In this document: piece after piece, positions 8,169-16,327 of the stretch
Layout: each line of letters opens with the position of its first letter
Position numbering within the stretch: position 1 is the stretch's first letter
DNA from: Amnibacterium flavum
GTDB taxonomy: Bacteria > Actinomycetota > Actinomycetes > Actinomycetales > Microbacteriaceae
Direction: 5' to 3'
Assembly: GCF_003097495.1 (NCBI RefSeq)
Contig: NZ_QEOP01000001.1
Location: 310,001 to 374,000 of the forward strand
Length of the DNA: 64,000 nt
Made by a program: the position numbers and the translations under genes
The notes under the pieces: model-generated
The model's input: the letters and a program-made list of their open reading frames with translations, nothing else
Databases searched by the model: none
Told to the model about the DNA's origin: nothing

Positions 8169-9074
8169 ATGACTGGATACGACGTCGTCATCGTCGGAGG
8201 AGGGGCCGCAGGACTGAGTGCCGCGGTGATGCTGGGTCGCGCTCGACGCTCGGTGGCCGTTGTGGACGAGCGACGCCCCCGCAACCGATTCGCACCCCAC
8301 ATGCACGGGCTGCTCAGCAGGGACGGCATGTCACCCCTCGAACTCCTCGAGCACGGCCGACGCGACGCCACCAAGTACGGGGTCGACCTGATCGAGGGAA
8401 CCGTCACCTCCATCGAGAAGGCCGATGGCGGATTCGTGGTCCGCGGCTCGCAGGAGCTCTCAGCCCGGCGGGTCGTCGTTGCGACGGGCCTTGTCGACGT
8501 GCTCCCGGAAGTCGCCGGCGTCGAGGCGCTCTGGGGCACCGGCGCAGTGGTCTGCCCCTACTGCGACGGCTGGGAGGTGCGCGATCAGCCCCTCGGAGTC
8601 ATCGCGACGTCCCCTGCCAGCCGGAACCAAGCCCACCTGCTCCGGCAGTGGACGAATGACCTCACGGTGTTCGGCGCAACGGAGGCCGGAATCCCGGAGG
8701 TCGAGATCGCCGTGATGAGAGCTCGGGGCATCGCATTCGCCCCTCCTGCGATCGCCATTGAGGGCGAGACCGGTGCGGTCCGGATCAGCACCGCCACCGA
8801 GCAGCACGCGGTCGCGCGCGTCTTCGTCGGTGCACGACCGCGCCCTAACGCCGACCTCCTCGCCGCACTCGGCTGCGCGATGGAGGACACCCCCGCCGGA
8901 CGGTTCGTCAGCACCGACTCCAGCGGCGAGACGAGCGTCGCCGGGGTGTGGGCCATCGGGAACGTCGCCGACGTCAAGGCACTCGTGCCGATCGCGCTCG
9001 GGGCCGGCACGTACGCGGCGACTCAGATCAACATCTCATTGACCGAGGAGGAGATCGCCGCGATCACGGCCTGA
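8169..9074 (+). CDS. Thioredoxin-reductase-like NAD(P)/FAD oxidoreductase
   Basis: A two-dinucleotide-fold flavoprotein of 301 residues. The N-terminal FAD motif is VVIVGGGAAGLSAA, the dithiol is in VCPYCDGWE, and the C-terminal FAD segment is GVWAIGNVADVKALVPIALG. The redox CxxC (CPYC) is of the type seen in ferredoxin/flavin-dependent and GliT-like homologues rather than in the classical CATC enzyme. The electron donor and disulfide partner are therefore open. ATG 8169 was chosen over 8142 and 8157 because GGAG lies 6 nt upstream. A GntR-type palindrome sits in the promoter, linking it to the hydrolase and regulator at 9.9-11.4 kb. Confidence 0.88.
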   Translation: MTGYDVVIVGGGAAGLSAAVMLGRARRSVAVVDERRPRNRFAPHMHGLLSRDGMSPLELLEHGRRDATKYGVDLIEGTVTSIEKADGGFVVRGSQELSARRVVVATGLVDVLPEVAGVEALWGTGAVVCPYCDGWEVRDQPLGVIATSPASRNQAHLLRQWTNDLTVFGATEAGIPEVEIAVMRARGIAFAPPAIAIEGETGAVRISTATEQHAVARVFVGARPRPNADLLAALGCAMEDTPAGRFVSTDSSGETSVAGVWAIGNVADVKALVPIALGAGTYAATQINISLTEEEIAAITA

Positions 9075-9094
9075 CGCGCGATCACCCGACCGGG

Positions 9095-9841
9095 TCACGT
9101 CCGCGAACGCGGGTCGCGATCCGGTTCGGGGCGCAAGGGACGCGATCTCCGCCTCGGCAGATGCACCGAGCGCTGCTCGGGGAAGCGCCATCCGAAGATC
9201 ACCGCACCCAGTCGCACGACGGTGGTCGTCGCGGCCGCCACGACCCCCGCGATGGGGACCGGCGTACCGAATCCAACGAGGACGATCAGCGCACCGACCC
9301 CGGCACCGGCTGCCACGGCGTAGAGCGTGCCGACATGGAGGACCGAGATCGGTCGATTCAGAATGATGTCGCGCAGCACCCCGCCGCCGATCGCACCGAT
9401 GACGCCGACGACGAGAGCGCCGACGATGCCCACCCCGAGGGAGAGCGCCTTGGACGCAGCGATCGCCCCGAACAAGCCCATGACGACGGCGTCGAGCACC
9501 GTGATCGCCCAGCCGGCGCGATCCAGCAGTGGCTGCAGCGCCATTCCGAGGAGGGCGGAGGCGCCGGCCACCAGCAGTGGCTGCAGCGCCATTCCGAGGA
9601 GGGCGGAGGCGCCGGCCACCAGCAGATACCAGTTGACCCACACCACGACGGGCGGCTGATTCAGGACGATGTCTCGAAGGAGACTCCCGCCGAGTGCGAC
9701 AGTGAGGCCGATGACGATCACGCCGAGGACATCGATCCGGCGGTCCCGCTGAGTGGCCGCGAACAGCGCACCCTGCAGGCCGCCGAGCCCCGCGGCGATC
9801 AGTTCGATCCAGAGAGGGATCTGGAACTGGACGATCGGCAT
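9095..9841 (-). CDS. TRIC/UPF0126-family membrane channel with internal 16-residue duplication
   Basis: A seven-helix-type membrane protein of 248 residues with two repeats of the family signature: ALGGSLLRDIVLNQPPVV and AIGGGVLRDIILNRPISV, the glycine-kinked pore helices of bacterial TRIC cation channels (YicG-like). Between the two halves the 16 residues LLVAGASALLGMALQP occur twice in a row, caused by an exact 48-bp tandem duplication. The extra copy falls in a transmembrane segment and would shift or lengthen one helix. The C-terminus is an Arg/Pro-rich tail after GWRFPEQ. It converges on the upstream oxidoreductase gene. Confidence 0.9.
   Translation of the reverse strand: MPIVQFQIPLWIELIAAGLGGLQGALFAATQRDRRIDVLGVIVIGLTVALGGSLLRDIVLNQPPVVVWVNWYLLVAGASALLGMALQPLLVAGASALLGMALQPLLDRAGWAITVLDAVVMGLFGAIAASKALSLGVGIVGALVVGVIGAIGGGVLRDIILNRPISVLHVGTLYAVAAGAGVGALIVLVGFGTPVPIAGVVAAATTTVVRLGAVIFGWRFPEQRSVHLPRRRSRPLRPEPDRDPRSRT
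9523..9625. repeat. Exact 48-bp tandem duplication inside the TRIC channel gene
   Basis: Unit 9523-9570 is repeated base for base at 9571-9618, followed by the first 7 bases of a third copy (CCAGCAG). The unit length is a multiple of three, so the frame is kept and 16 codons are duplicated. Absence of any mismatch indicates a recent event or an assembly artefact. Confidence 0.95.
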
Positions 9842-9857
9842 GATCTCTCCATCGCTG

Positions 9858-9891
9858 ACGGGCCGGCCTGTGCGACCGCCGGCCGGCCCGT
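9858..9891 (-). terminator. Hairpin after the alpha/beta hydrolase gene
   Basis: Perfect 11-bp inverted repeat ACGGGCCGGCC/GGCCGGCCCGT with a 12-nt loop, located between the stop of the hydrolase gene and the start of the TRIC gene. No T-run. It likely separates the two transcripts. Confidence 0.75.
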
Positions 9892-9900
9892 GCGGGTTGG

Positions 9901-10608
9901 TCAGGCGCCGACGAGCGCGTTCGCAGCAGCCTCGGCGATCACGTCGGACACCACACCTGACTGGGTCAGGTAGACGGCATGGCTACCCGGCGTCGTGGTG
10001 ATCTGCGCGCCGGCTCGCTGCGCCATGTGCTGGAGCATGGCCTGGTCGAAGGCGTTGTCCTCGGTCGCGATGACGGCCCAGCTGGGCTTGTCCCGCCACG
10101 CGGCACTCGACACCGCCTCGCCGAAGACCGCCATGTTCACGGGCACCTGGGAGTCGCGCAGGAAGGCCGCGTCGGCGTCGCTCGCATCAGCTGCGAAGCC
10201 CACCCGGAACTTGTCGCGATTCAGATATCCGAACCCGTCGTCGTCGATGTCGATCACGAACTCGGGTGTGGGCGCGAACCCCTCGTACTGCTGTCCCGAG
10301 GTCTCACCCGAATCGGGGATCAGGGCCGCAACGTAGACCAGGCCCGCCACCTTGTCGTGGGATCCCGCCTCGGTGATGACGGTGCCGCCCCAGGAGTGGC
10401 CGACGAGGATGGCGGGGCCGTCCTGCTGATCGAGCACACGTCGGGTCGCTGCAACGTCCGCTTCGAACGAGGTCAGCGGATTCTGCACGATCGAAACGCG
10501 GTAGCCGCGGCTCGTCAGATTCTCGTAGACCCCGCGCCAGCCCGACCCATCGGCGAATGCGCCATGGACGAGAACGACGTTCTTGATTCCTTCGACAGCG
10601 GTGCTCAT
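9901..10608 (-). CDS. Alpha/beta-fold hydrolase
   Basis: A 235-residue hydrolase of the salicylate-esterase/AB_hydrolase group. Motifs are VVLVHGAFADGSGW (oxyanion-hole strand and loop), the nucleophile elbow VGHSWGG, the later acid region ATEDNAF and a C-terminal catalytic His in PGSHAVYLT. Start ATG 10608 has AGAGGA upstream; an extension to 10683 would run through the regulatory palindrome. Its promoter carries a near-palindrome GCAACATATTGC. It is divergent from the GntR gene, so that regulator is its probable controller. Substrate unknown; an ester or a lactone are both possible. Confidence 0.88.
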   Translation of the reverse strand: MSTAVEGIKNVVLVHGAFADGSGWRGVYENLTSRGYRVSIVQNPLTSFEADVAATRRVLDQQDGPAILVGHSWGGTVITEAGSHDKVAGLVYVAALIPDSGETSGQQYEGFAPTPEFVIDIDDDGFGYLNRDKFRVGFAADASDADAAFLRDSQVPVNMAVFGEAVSSAAWRDKPSWAVIATEDNAFDQAMLQHMAQRAGAQITTTPGSHAVYLTQSGVVSDVIAEAAANALVGA

Positions 10609-10676
10609 GATGCTTCCTCTCCGGCCCGACCTCACGGTCGAACGATCTAGGACCGTCGAGCGACGATCTGTGATGT

Positions 10677-10688
10677 GCAACATATTGC
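10677..10688. promoter_or_regulatory. Candidate GntR operator copy 2 (GCAACATATTGC)
   Basis: Eleven of twelve bases match the perfect palindrome at 10745-10756. It lies 69 bp upstream of the hydrolase start codon on the hydrolase side of the divergent region. Confidence 0.65.
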
Positions 10689-10721
10689 ATTCCGCTGCGT
10701 ATTCCCATCCCTTTTCCGGAT

Positions 10722-10756
10722 TTGCTCATTAGCCCCAGATGTGCGCAATATATTGC
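10722..10756 (+). promoter_or_regulatory. GntR promoter with overlapping operator copy 3 (GCAATATATTGC)
   Basis: A perfect 12-bp palindrome at 10745-10756 ends at the base before the GntR ATG. A candidate promoter TTGCTC (10722-10727), 18-bp spacer, CAATAT (10746-10751) places the transcription start at or within one base of the ATG, so the mRNA would be leaderless and binding of the palindrome would block the -10 box. Confidence 0.65.
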
Positions 10757-11407
10757 ATGCCAATCCCCTCGGGCTCCAACGGTGTCGACCGCTCACTCCT
10801 CCGTGACAACGTCTTCAACCGGCTGCGCGATGCCATCGTCGATGGCACCTTCCAGCCCGGAGAGCAGCTGAAGGACGGCGAACTGGCCGAGTGGCTGGGC
10901 GTGAGTCGAACCCCCATCCGCGAAGCGCTGCTGCGCCTTGCGACGAGCGGCCTCGTCAAGGCCATCCCCGGCCGCTCGACGGTGGTGACCGAGATCGATG
11001 CCAAGGCCGCACAGGATGCGAGGGATGTGATCGCGGCGATGCACGCTCTCGCCGCGAGCAAGGTCACAGGTCGGCTGACCGAGAGCGATCTCACCCTGAT
11101 GCGAGACGCGAATCGACGGTTCGCCGAGGCGTTGGATGGGAACGACATCGAGGCCGCCCTCCAAGCCGATGAGGAGTTGCACGGAGTCCCCATCGCCCGC
11201 CTGGACAACCCCGCCCTCGCGTCGGTTCTCGAGCACTTCGACCCGCTCGTACGGCGGGCGGAGAGACAGCGATTCAGTCGGGACGGGCACACCTCAGTCG
11301 AACTCCACGATCGCCTCATCGAAGTCCTGACGACTGGAGACGAAGGCGAGGCCGCCGCGGTTGCCTTCGAGATCTGGCACAGCCTGCCCACGAACGCCGC
11401 CGACTGA
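10757..11407 (+). CDS. GntR-family regulator (FadR-like, FCD domain)
   Basis: A 216-residue regulator with an N-terminal winged helix (LRDAIVDGTFQPGEQL, GVSRTPIREALLRL) and a helical FCD ligand domain. The FCD part has the usual spaced acidic and His residues for a metal-carboxylate site (RDVIAAMHALAA, ADEELHGVPI, HTSVELHDRLIEV). Start ATG 10757 follows the operator directly and has no ribosome-binding site, consistent with leaderless translation. ATG 10739 lies upstream of the operator and would give six extra residues. The target set suggested by the repeated palindrome is its own gene, the hydrolase and the thioredoxin-reductase-like gene. Confidence 0.9.
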   Translation: MPIPSGSNGVDRSLLRDNVFNRLRDAIVDGTFQPGEQLKDGELAEWLGVSRTPIREALLRLATSGLVKAIPGRSTVVTEIDAKAAQDARDVIAAMHALAASKVTGRLTESDLTLMRDANRRFAEALDGNDIEAALQADEELHGVPIARLDNPALASVLEHFDPLVRRAERQRFSRDGHTSVELHDRLIEVLTTGDEGEAAAVAFEIWHSLPTNAAD

Positions 11408-11506
11408 GCATTCTCTCCAGGAGGGGGCGGAGCCCGGCGCGGCCGGTTCAGTACCGACGGCGAGAGGTAGTCGGTGCGTCGGAGATGCACGAAGCCCCCG
11501 ACCTGA

Positions 11507-11530
11507 GGCGCCCCGCCGTCGCGGGGCGCC
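11507..11530. terminator. Convergent terminator between GntR gene and aldehyde dehydrogenase
   Basis: Perfect 10-bp stem GGCGCCCCGC/GCGGGGCGCC with a CGTC loop just after the aldehyde dehydrogenase stop. Being symmetrical, it can serve both converging transcripts. The rest of the 129-bp gap shows nothing. Confidence 0.85.
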
Positions 11531-11536
11531 CCAGCC

Positions 11537-12979
11537 TCACACGGTCGACCGGAAGATGTGCTTGACCTCCTGGAACTCGGCGAGACCGCCGAGACCGTTG
11601 AGCCGACCGAGACCGCTCTTCTTGAAGCCGCCCTCCTCGAACTGATCGAGGATCTGCGCCCACGCGTTGATCCAGACCGTGCCCGCCTCGATCCGTTCCG
11701 CCACTCGCTGCGAGCGGGCGCCGTCACGGGTCCAGACGGACGCCGACAGGCCGAAGTCGGTGGCGTTCGCCCGGCGAACCGCGTCGTCCTCGTCGTCGAA
11801 CAGCTCGAAGGTCGCCACCGGGCCGAAGATCTCATCCTGGATGAGCGCGCACGAGAGCTCCTGCACCTCGATGAGAGCCGGGGAGAAGAAGGCGCCGGGG
11901 CCCTCGATGGGACCGCCACGGAGCAAGACACGCGACGGGTCGACACCCGCCACGATCCTCTCGACCCGCTCCACGGCGGCGTGGTCGACGAGCGGCCCCA
12001 TCTCCGTGTCGTCCTCGGTCCCCACGCCGACCCGCACAGCGGCGAGCGATTCGATGAGCCGCCGCTTGAGGTCCTCGCTGATCGATCGCTCGACGAGGAT
12101 GCGACTGCCAGTCATGCAGAACTGCCCCGCGAAGGTCGTCACCGCGGCCGTCAGCGTCGGGACCACCACATCGAGATCCGCATCGGCGAACACGATCATC
12201 GGCGTCTTGCCGCCGAGCTCGAGCGACACCTTCTTCAGCCTCTCCCCCGCTGCACTGGCGATCCGCGCGCCGACCGCCGTGCTGCCCGTGTAGCTGACGA
12301 CGTGCACGTCGGGGGACGAGACGAGCTCCTTGGCGCCGGCATCCCCGGACTCGGTGAACATGTTGATCACACCCTTGGGCAGCGACTCGACCCCGTCGAG
12401 AACCTCGGCGAGCAGAGCGTTCGTGAGAGCGGTCTGCGCTGGCATCTTCACCACCGTCGTGCACCCCGCGGCGAGCGCGGGCGCGAGCGAGCGGATCGCG
12501 AGGATCGCGGGCGAGTTCCACGGCACGATGATCCCGGCAACCCCGATCGGCTCCTTGAGGAGCATCGACGTCGAACCGGGATAGACGTGAGCGGCGGAGC
12601 CCGAGTCGGTGAGCGCCAGCCCCGCGAAATAGCGCAGCTTGGGCGCGGCGATGCTGAGCTCGAAGCGGGCCTGCCCGAGCGGCTTCCCGTTCTCGAGTGA
12701 GATCGCGAGCGCGAGCCGCTCGAGGTTCGCCTCGATCGCTGCCGCGATCTCCCACAGCACGGTGCCCCGCAGCTCGCGATTCGTCGCCCAGTCGAGCTCG
12801 CGGAAGGCCGCGTTCGCGGACTGGATCGCCGCCTGCGCGACAGCGAGATCGGCGTCGAAGTAGCTGCCGAGCACCTCATCGGTCGCAGGGTTGAGGGACT
12901 GGCGCTCTGCGCCTCCCTCACTCCAGATCCCCGCGATGAGATGGCGGGCGGTGGTGTCGGCGAATGGCGTGGTCGTCAT
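11537..12979 (-). CDS. NAD(P)-dependent aldehyde dehydrogenase
   Basis: Oxidises an aldehyde to the acid as the last gene of the 11-gene operon. The 480-residue protein has full family length and both catalytic elements: the general-base Glu in SLELGGKTPM and the nucleophilic Cys in GQFCMTGSR. Also visible are IIVPWNSP (cofactor and oxyanion region), VSYTGST (NAD-binding turn) and EIFGPV. It follows the aryl-alcohol-type dehydrogenase by 54 bp, so the pair probably performs alcohol to aldehyde to acid. The closest functional class (benzaldehyde-like versus general ALDH) cannot be settled by eye. Confidence 0.93.
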   Translation of the reverse strand: MTTTPFADTTARHLIAGIWSEGGAERQSLNPATDEVLGSYFDADLAVAQAAIQSANAAFRELDWATNRELRGTVLWEIAAAIEANLERLALAISLENGKPLGQARFELSIAAPKLRYFAGLALTDSGSAAHVYPGSTSMLLKEPIGVAGIIVPWNSPAILAIRSLAPALAAGCTTVVKMPAQTALTNALLAEVLDGVESLPKGVINMFTESGDAGAKELVSSPDVHVVSYTGSTAVGARIASAAGERLKKVSLELGGKTPMIVFADADLDVVVPTLTAAVTTFAGQFCMTGSRILVERSISEDLKRRLIESLAAVRVGVGTEDDTEMGPLVDHAAVERVERIVAGVDPSRVLLRGGPIEGPGAFFSPALIEVQELSCALIQDEIFGPVATFELFDDEDDAVRRANATDFGLSASVWTRDGARSQRVAERIEAGTVWINAWAQILDQFEEGGFKKSGLGRLNGLGGLAEFQEVKHIFRSTV

Positions 12980-13033
12980 GGTGCGGATCCTGTCGTTAGT
13001 CGTTCTGTTCGATCGCGATGCGGGTGCGGCGAG

Positions 13034-14143
13034 TCAGTCGGCAGGGAAGACGACGACCGGCTTGATCGTCGTGCCCCTCTCCGAGTCCTCGAACGCCGTG
13101 TTGATGTCCTCGAAGGCGTAGCTGCGGACGAGTCGGTCGAACGGGAACTTGCCCGCCTTCCAGAGCTCGATGAGCGCGGGGATGAAGGTCTGCGGGATCG
13201 AGCTCCCTTGGATGATGGTCTTGAAAGTCCACCCCCGGTTGAGCGATTCCCCGATCTCGAGGTGGATCTCCGTGCCGGGCAGGGATGAGCCGACGAGCGC
13301 CAGGGTTCCGCGGATCGCGAGGTTGTCCGCCGCCAGCCGGAGCACACCCGGAATCGCCGTCGTGTCGAGCGCGAAATCGAGTCCGCGCCCACCGGTGATC
13401 TCCGCGATCCTCGCTGCGACGTCCTCGGTGCGGCTGTTGATGGTGTGCGTCGCCCCGAGGGATCGGGCGAGCTCCAGCCGACTGTCGATGATGTCGACCG
13501 CGACGATCGCCGCCGCCCCGGTGAGAGCTGCGGCCATGATGGCCGCGGATCCGACGGCGCCGGTGCCGAACACCGCCAGGTTCGCGCCCGGGAACGGCCG
13601 CAGTTCGTTGAGGATGGCCCCGGCCCCGGTCTGGAGGCCGCAGCCGAGGGGCGCCAGCAGTGCGAGATCGACGGTGCTGTCGACGACCACGACGCTGCGC
13701 GCGGCGACGTTCGCGAACGACGAGAACGAGGACTGCCCGAAGAACTGCGACCCGATGGGCTCGCCGTTCTCGCTGAGCGGCGTGGAGCCATCCGGGCGGT
13801 GTGCCCCGAAGTTCCGGCCGAAGAGATCAGCGCAGTAGGCGAGGTCGCCGCTCAGGCACTGACGGCACACACCGCACGAGTTGGCGGAGAGCACCACATG
13901 GTCGCCCACCCGCACCGTCGTGACGTCGGCGCCGACCGCCTCGACCACGCCCGCCCCTTCATGTCCGAGCACGGCAGGCAGGGGCGTCGGGATGACCCCG
14001 TCGCGGACGACCGCGTCGGTGTGGCACACACCCGAGGCGACCATCCGGACGCGGACCTCGTCGTGCCTCAGCTCGTCGAGGTCGAACTCGCTGATCGTCA
14101 GCGGCGCCCCTGTCGAGCGGGCGATTGCCGCGGTGACCTTCAT
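13034..14143 (-). CDS. Zinc-dependent aryl-alcohol-type dehydrogenase
   Basis: A 369-residue medium-chain dehydrogenase. Catalytic zinc ligands occur in GVCHTDAVV and GHEGAG, and the structural-zinc cysteines in SCGVCRQCLSGDLAYC. The stretch RNFGAHRPDGS with FFGQSSFSSFA is typical of benzyl-alcohol/aryl-alcohol dehydrogenases, and VFGTGAVGSAAI is the NAD-binding turn. This supports an aromatic or terpenoid alcohol as intermediate in the operon. The ATG is preceded by AGGGAG. A longer in-frame extension upstream overlaps the SDR gene and is not coding. Confidence 0.92.
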   Translation of the reverse strand: MKVTAAIARSTGAPLTISEFDLDELRHDEVRVRMVASGVCHTDAVVRDGVIPTPLPAVLGHEGAGVVEAVGADVTTVRVGDHVVLSANSCGVCRQCLSGDLAYCADLFGRNFGAHRPDGSTPLSENGEPIGSQFFGQSSFSSFANVAARSVVVVDSTVDLALLAPLGCGLQTGAGAILNELRPFPGANLAVFGTGAVGSAAIMAAALTGAAAIVAVDIIDSRLELARSLGATHTINSRTEDVAARIAEITGGRGLDFALDTTAIPGVLRLAADNLAIRGTLALVGSSLPGTEIHLEIGESLNRGWTFKTIIQGSSIPQTFIPALIELWKAGKFPFDRLVRSYAFEDINTAFEDSERGTTIKPVVVFPAD

Positions 14144-14184
14144 GGAACTCCCTGACGATGTCGGGTGGATGGACGGCGATGCGG

Positions 14185-14943
14185 TCATGCGCCGAATCCT
14201 CCGTCGATGCTGATGGATGAGCCGGTGATGAAGTCCGCCTGCGGTCCGGCCAGGAAGACGGCGAGCGCCCCGACCTCCTCGACCGTGCCGAAGCGATCGA
14301 GCGCCAGGTGCTGGAACATGGCGGTGGCGAGCGGTCCCGTCGACGAGTTGAGCTCGGTGTCCACCGGACCGGGCTGGATGTTGTTGACGGTGATGCCGCG
14401 CGGGCCGAGTTCGCGCGCGAGTCCCCGCGTGAACCCGGCGATAGCCCCCTTGCTCAGCGAGTAGGCGGAACCTCCGGGGACGGGCATCCGATCGGCGTTG
14501 ATGCTGCCGATGTTGATGATCCGACCACCGCGAGGAAGGTGGAGCAGCGCCTGCTTGGTTACCAGGATCGTGGCACGCACGTTCACGTCGAGGATCCACT
14601 GGATCTCGTCGCGTGTGGCCACGTCGAGCGGATCGAGGCGCCCGCCGCCGGCGTTGTTGACGAGGATGTCCAGTCCCCCGAACTCCGCGACAGCGCGGTC
14701 GACGGTCCCGACGGCCTCCTCGACATCGGCGCTGTCGGCGCGGACAGCCGATGCGGCGCCTCCACGCGAGGTGATCTCGGCCACGACCGCCTCTGCTCGG
14801 TCGGCCGACTTCGCATAGGTCACCACCACCGCTGCTCCCTCCGCGGCGAGCGCGATCGCGATGCCTGCGCCGATGCCGCGGGATCCTCCGGTGACCAGCG
14901 CGACCTTGCCGCCGAGTGCTCCGCGGCTCGTGGTCGCCGTCAT
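14185..14943 (-). CDS. Short-chain dehydrogenase/reductase (SDR 1)
   Basis: Classical SDR of 252 residues: TGGSRGIGAG cofactor motif, NNAGGG, and a catalytic Ser in INIGSIN with the active site at YSLSKGAIAG (Tyr-x-x-x-Lys) and IQPGPVDTE. The C-terminus ISIDGGFGA is standard. It is one of three SDRs in the operon and overlaps SDR 2 by 4 bp (ATGA). NADP or NAD preference is uncertain; the residue pattern after the glycine loop (VTYAKSADRAE) lacks the acidic residue that favours NAD. Confidence 0.92.
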   Translation of the reverse strand: MTATTSRGALGGKVALVTGGSRGIGAGIAIALAAEGAAVVVTYAKSADRAEAVVAEITSRGGAASAVRADSADVEEAVGTVDRAVAEFGGLDILVNNAGGGRLDPLDVATRDEIQWILDVNVRATILVTKQALLHLPRGGRIINIGSINADRMPVPGGSAYSLSKGAIAGFTRGLARELGPRGITVNNIQPGPVDTELNSSTGPLATAMFQHLALDRFGTVEEVGALAVFLAGPQADFITGSSISIDGGFGA

Positions 14944-15812
14944 CCGCGGGCCGCCGATCCGAAGCTCGGGTCGACATCGGTGACGCCCATGATCGCGAAC
15001 GCCTTTCCGACGACCCCTCCGAGGTCGTGCGTGAAAACCGAGGTGAGTCCGCCGTCGACCGTCAGCGACTGGCCGGTGATGAAGCTCGAGCGGTCGCTCG
15101 CGAAGAAGAGCGCGGCATTAGCGATGTCGCGCGGGTCGCCGCCGCGACCGAGAGGGTGGAACTCCGCGAACGGCTCCCGGAGCGCCTCGACGAAGTCGTC
15201 GTACCGCGACGGATCGAGGGCGGTTCCGCGCGCCATGATCGGTGTCCTGGTCATTCCCGGCATCACGATGTTGGAACGGATGCCGAACTCCGCGAGTTCG
15301 AACGTCGCCGTCCGCGCCACCTGCAGCACGGCCGCCTTGGCGGCGTCGTAGGACGGCGCGGCGAATCCGCCTCGGATCGACGCGATGCTCGAGAGCGAGA
15401 CGATGCTCCCGCCGGTGCCCTGCTTCTTCATCTGACGCCCGGCGTGCTTGTGGCCGAGCAGAACCGAGCGGGCGAGCAGATCCATGGTGCGCGAGAAGCC
15501 GTCGGCGTCGAGATCGAGCAGCCCCGACGGCTCGCCGACCGCGCCGGCGTTGTTGACCATGACGTCGAGTCGCTCGAAGCGATCGACCGTGGCGGCGACC
15601 AGCGACTCGAGGTCGCCGTCCTTCGTGACGTCGGTGCGGACGAAGGCGAAGTCCTCACCCAGCTCGTCCGCCATCGCTTCGCCCGCGGTCGCATTGATGT
15701 CGGCGGCGACGACCTGTGCGCCCTCTTCGAGGAAGAGGTCGACCATCTCGCGGCCGATGCCGCTCGCACCACCGGTGATGATGGCGACCTTGCCGAGGAG
15801 CTCGTCGCTCAT
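14940..15812 (-). CDS. Short-chain dehydrogenase/reductase (SDR 2)
   Basis: An SDR of 290 residues with ITGGASGIGREM, an acidic AADIN after strand 2 (favouring NAD), NNAGAVG, SLSSIAS and a catalytic YDAAKAAV, which is the Tyr-x-x-x-Lys pair. It has a longer than usual C-terminus (about 30 residues past LTVDGGLT). Overlap by 4 bp with the SnoaL-like gene upstream and with SDR 1 downstream shows tight coupling. Role: redox step on a hydroxyl/keto intermediate of the operon substrate. Confidence 0.92.
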   Translation of the reverse strand: MSDELLGKVAIITGGASGIGREMVDLFLEEGAQVVAADINATAGEAMADELGEDFAFVRTDVTKDGDLESLVAATVDRFERLDVMVNNAGAVGEPSGLLDLDADGFSRTMDLLARSVLLGHKHAGRQMKKQGTGGSIVSLSSIASIRGGFAAPSYDAAKAAVLQVARTATFELAEFGIRSNIVMPGMTRTPIMARGTALDPSRYDDFVEALREPFAEFHPLGRGGDPRDIANAALFFASDRSSFITGQSLTVDGGLTSVFTHDLGGVVGKAFAIMGVTDVDPSFGSAARG

Positions 15813-16285
15813 GCGGTCACCTCGGCGTTCCCCGCGCCAGCGCGAGAGGCGGCCACGTACTCGGGCACATTCCAGTAGAACGGTCTGAATTCGGTGATCC
15901 GGCCGTTCTTGACGGTGACGACCTGCGCCATCGGGGCGTCGAGGATCCGGCCGGTGCCGATGGATCGTGTCACCAATCGGCAGAGCACGATCACCTGGTC
16001 ACCGCGCTCGAAGTACTTCGCGTCCTGCACGTCGACCATGTCGAAGTGGCTGCTCATCTCGATCGACCAGCCCTTGAAGCCCTCGTGCCCGCGCCACTCG
16101 CCTCCCCACGGGAGATCCGGCGACTGGTGCAGTTCGACGTCGGGATCGAGCGTCGCCGCCATGCCCTCGAAGCTGGCACCCGCGTTCGCGCCGCCCGCCG
16201 CCATGTAGATGCGCTCGGTGCGGTAAAACTCCTCGAGCACCTCCATCGCCGTCGAGTCCGGGCCGAGTGGGTGAGGGGCTGTCAT
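15809..16285 (-). CDS. SnoaL-like / NTF2-fold protein
   Basis: A 158-residue single-domain protein of the SnoaL/ketosteroid-isomerase superfamily. Recognisable are the opening helix EVLEEFYRTERIYMAA, the HQSPDLPWGGEWRGHEGF strand-turn typical of the family and the final strand ITEFRPFYWN. Members act as isomerases, dehydratases, hydroxylases or lyases, so the reaction here is open. Start ATG 16285 is preceded by AGGAAG at good spacing; a GTG at 16312 is the longer alternative. Its position among three SDRs suggests it handles an enol or epoxide intermediate. Confidence 0.85.
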   Translation of the reverse strand: MTAPHPLGPDSTAMEVLEEFYRTERIYMAAGGANAGASFEGMAATLDPDVELHQSPDLPWGGEWRGHEGFKGWSIEMSSHFDMVDVQDAKYFERGDQVIVLCRLVTRSIGTGRILDAPMAQVVTVKNGRITEFRPFYWNVPEYVAASRAGAGNAEVTA

Positions 16286-16327
16286 TGTCTCTGCTTCCTG
16301 TTGAAATGCCACGTCGCGTCTCGTGTC

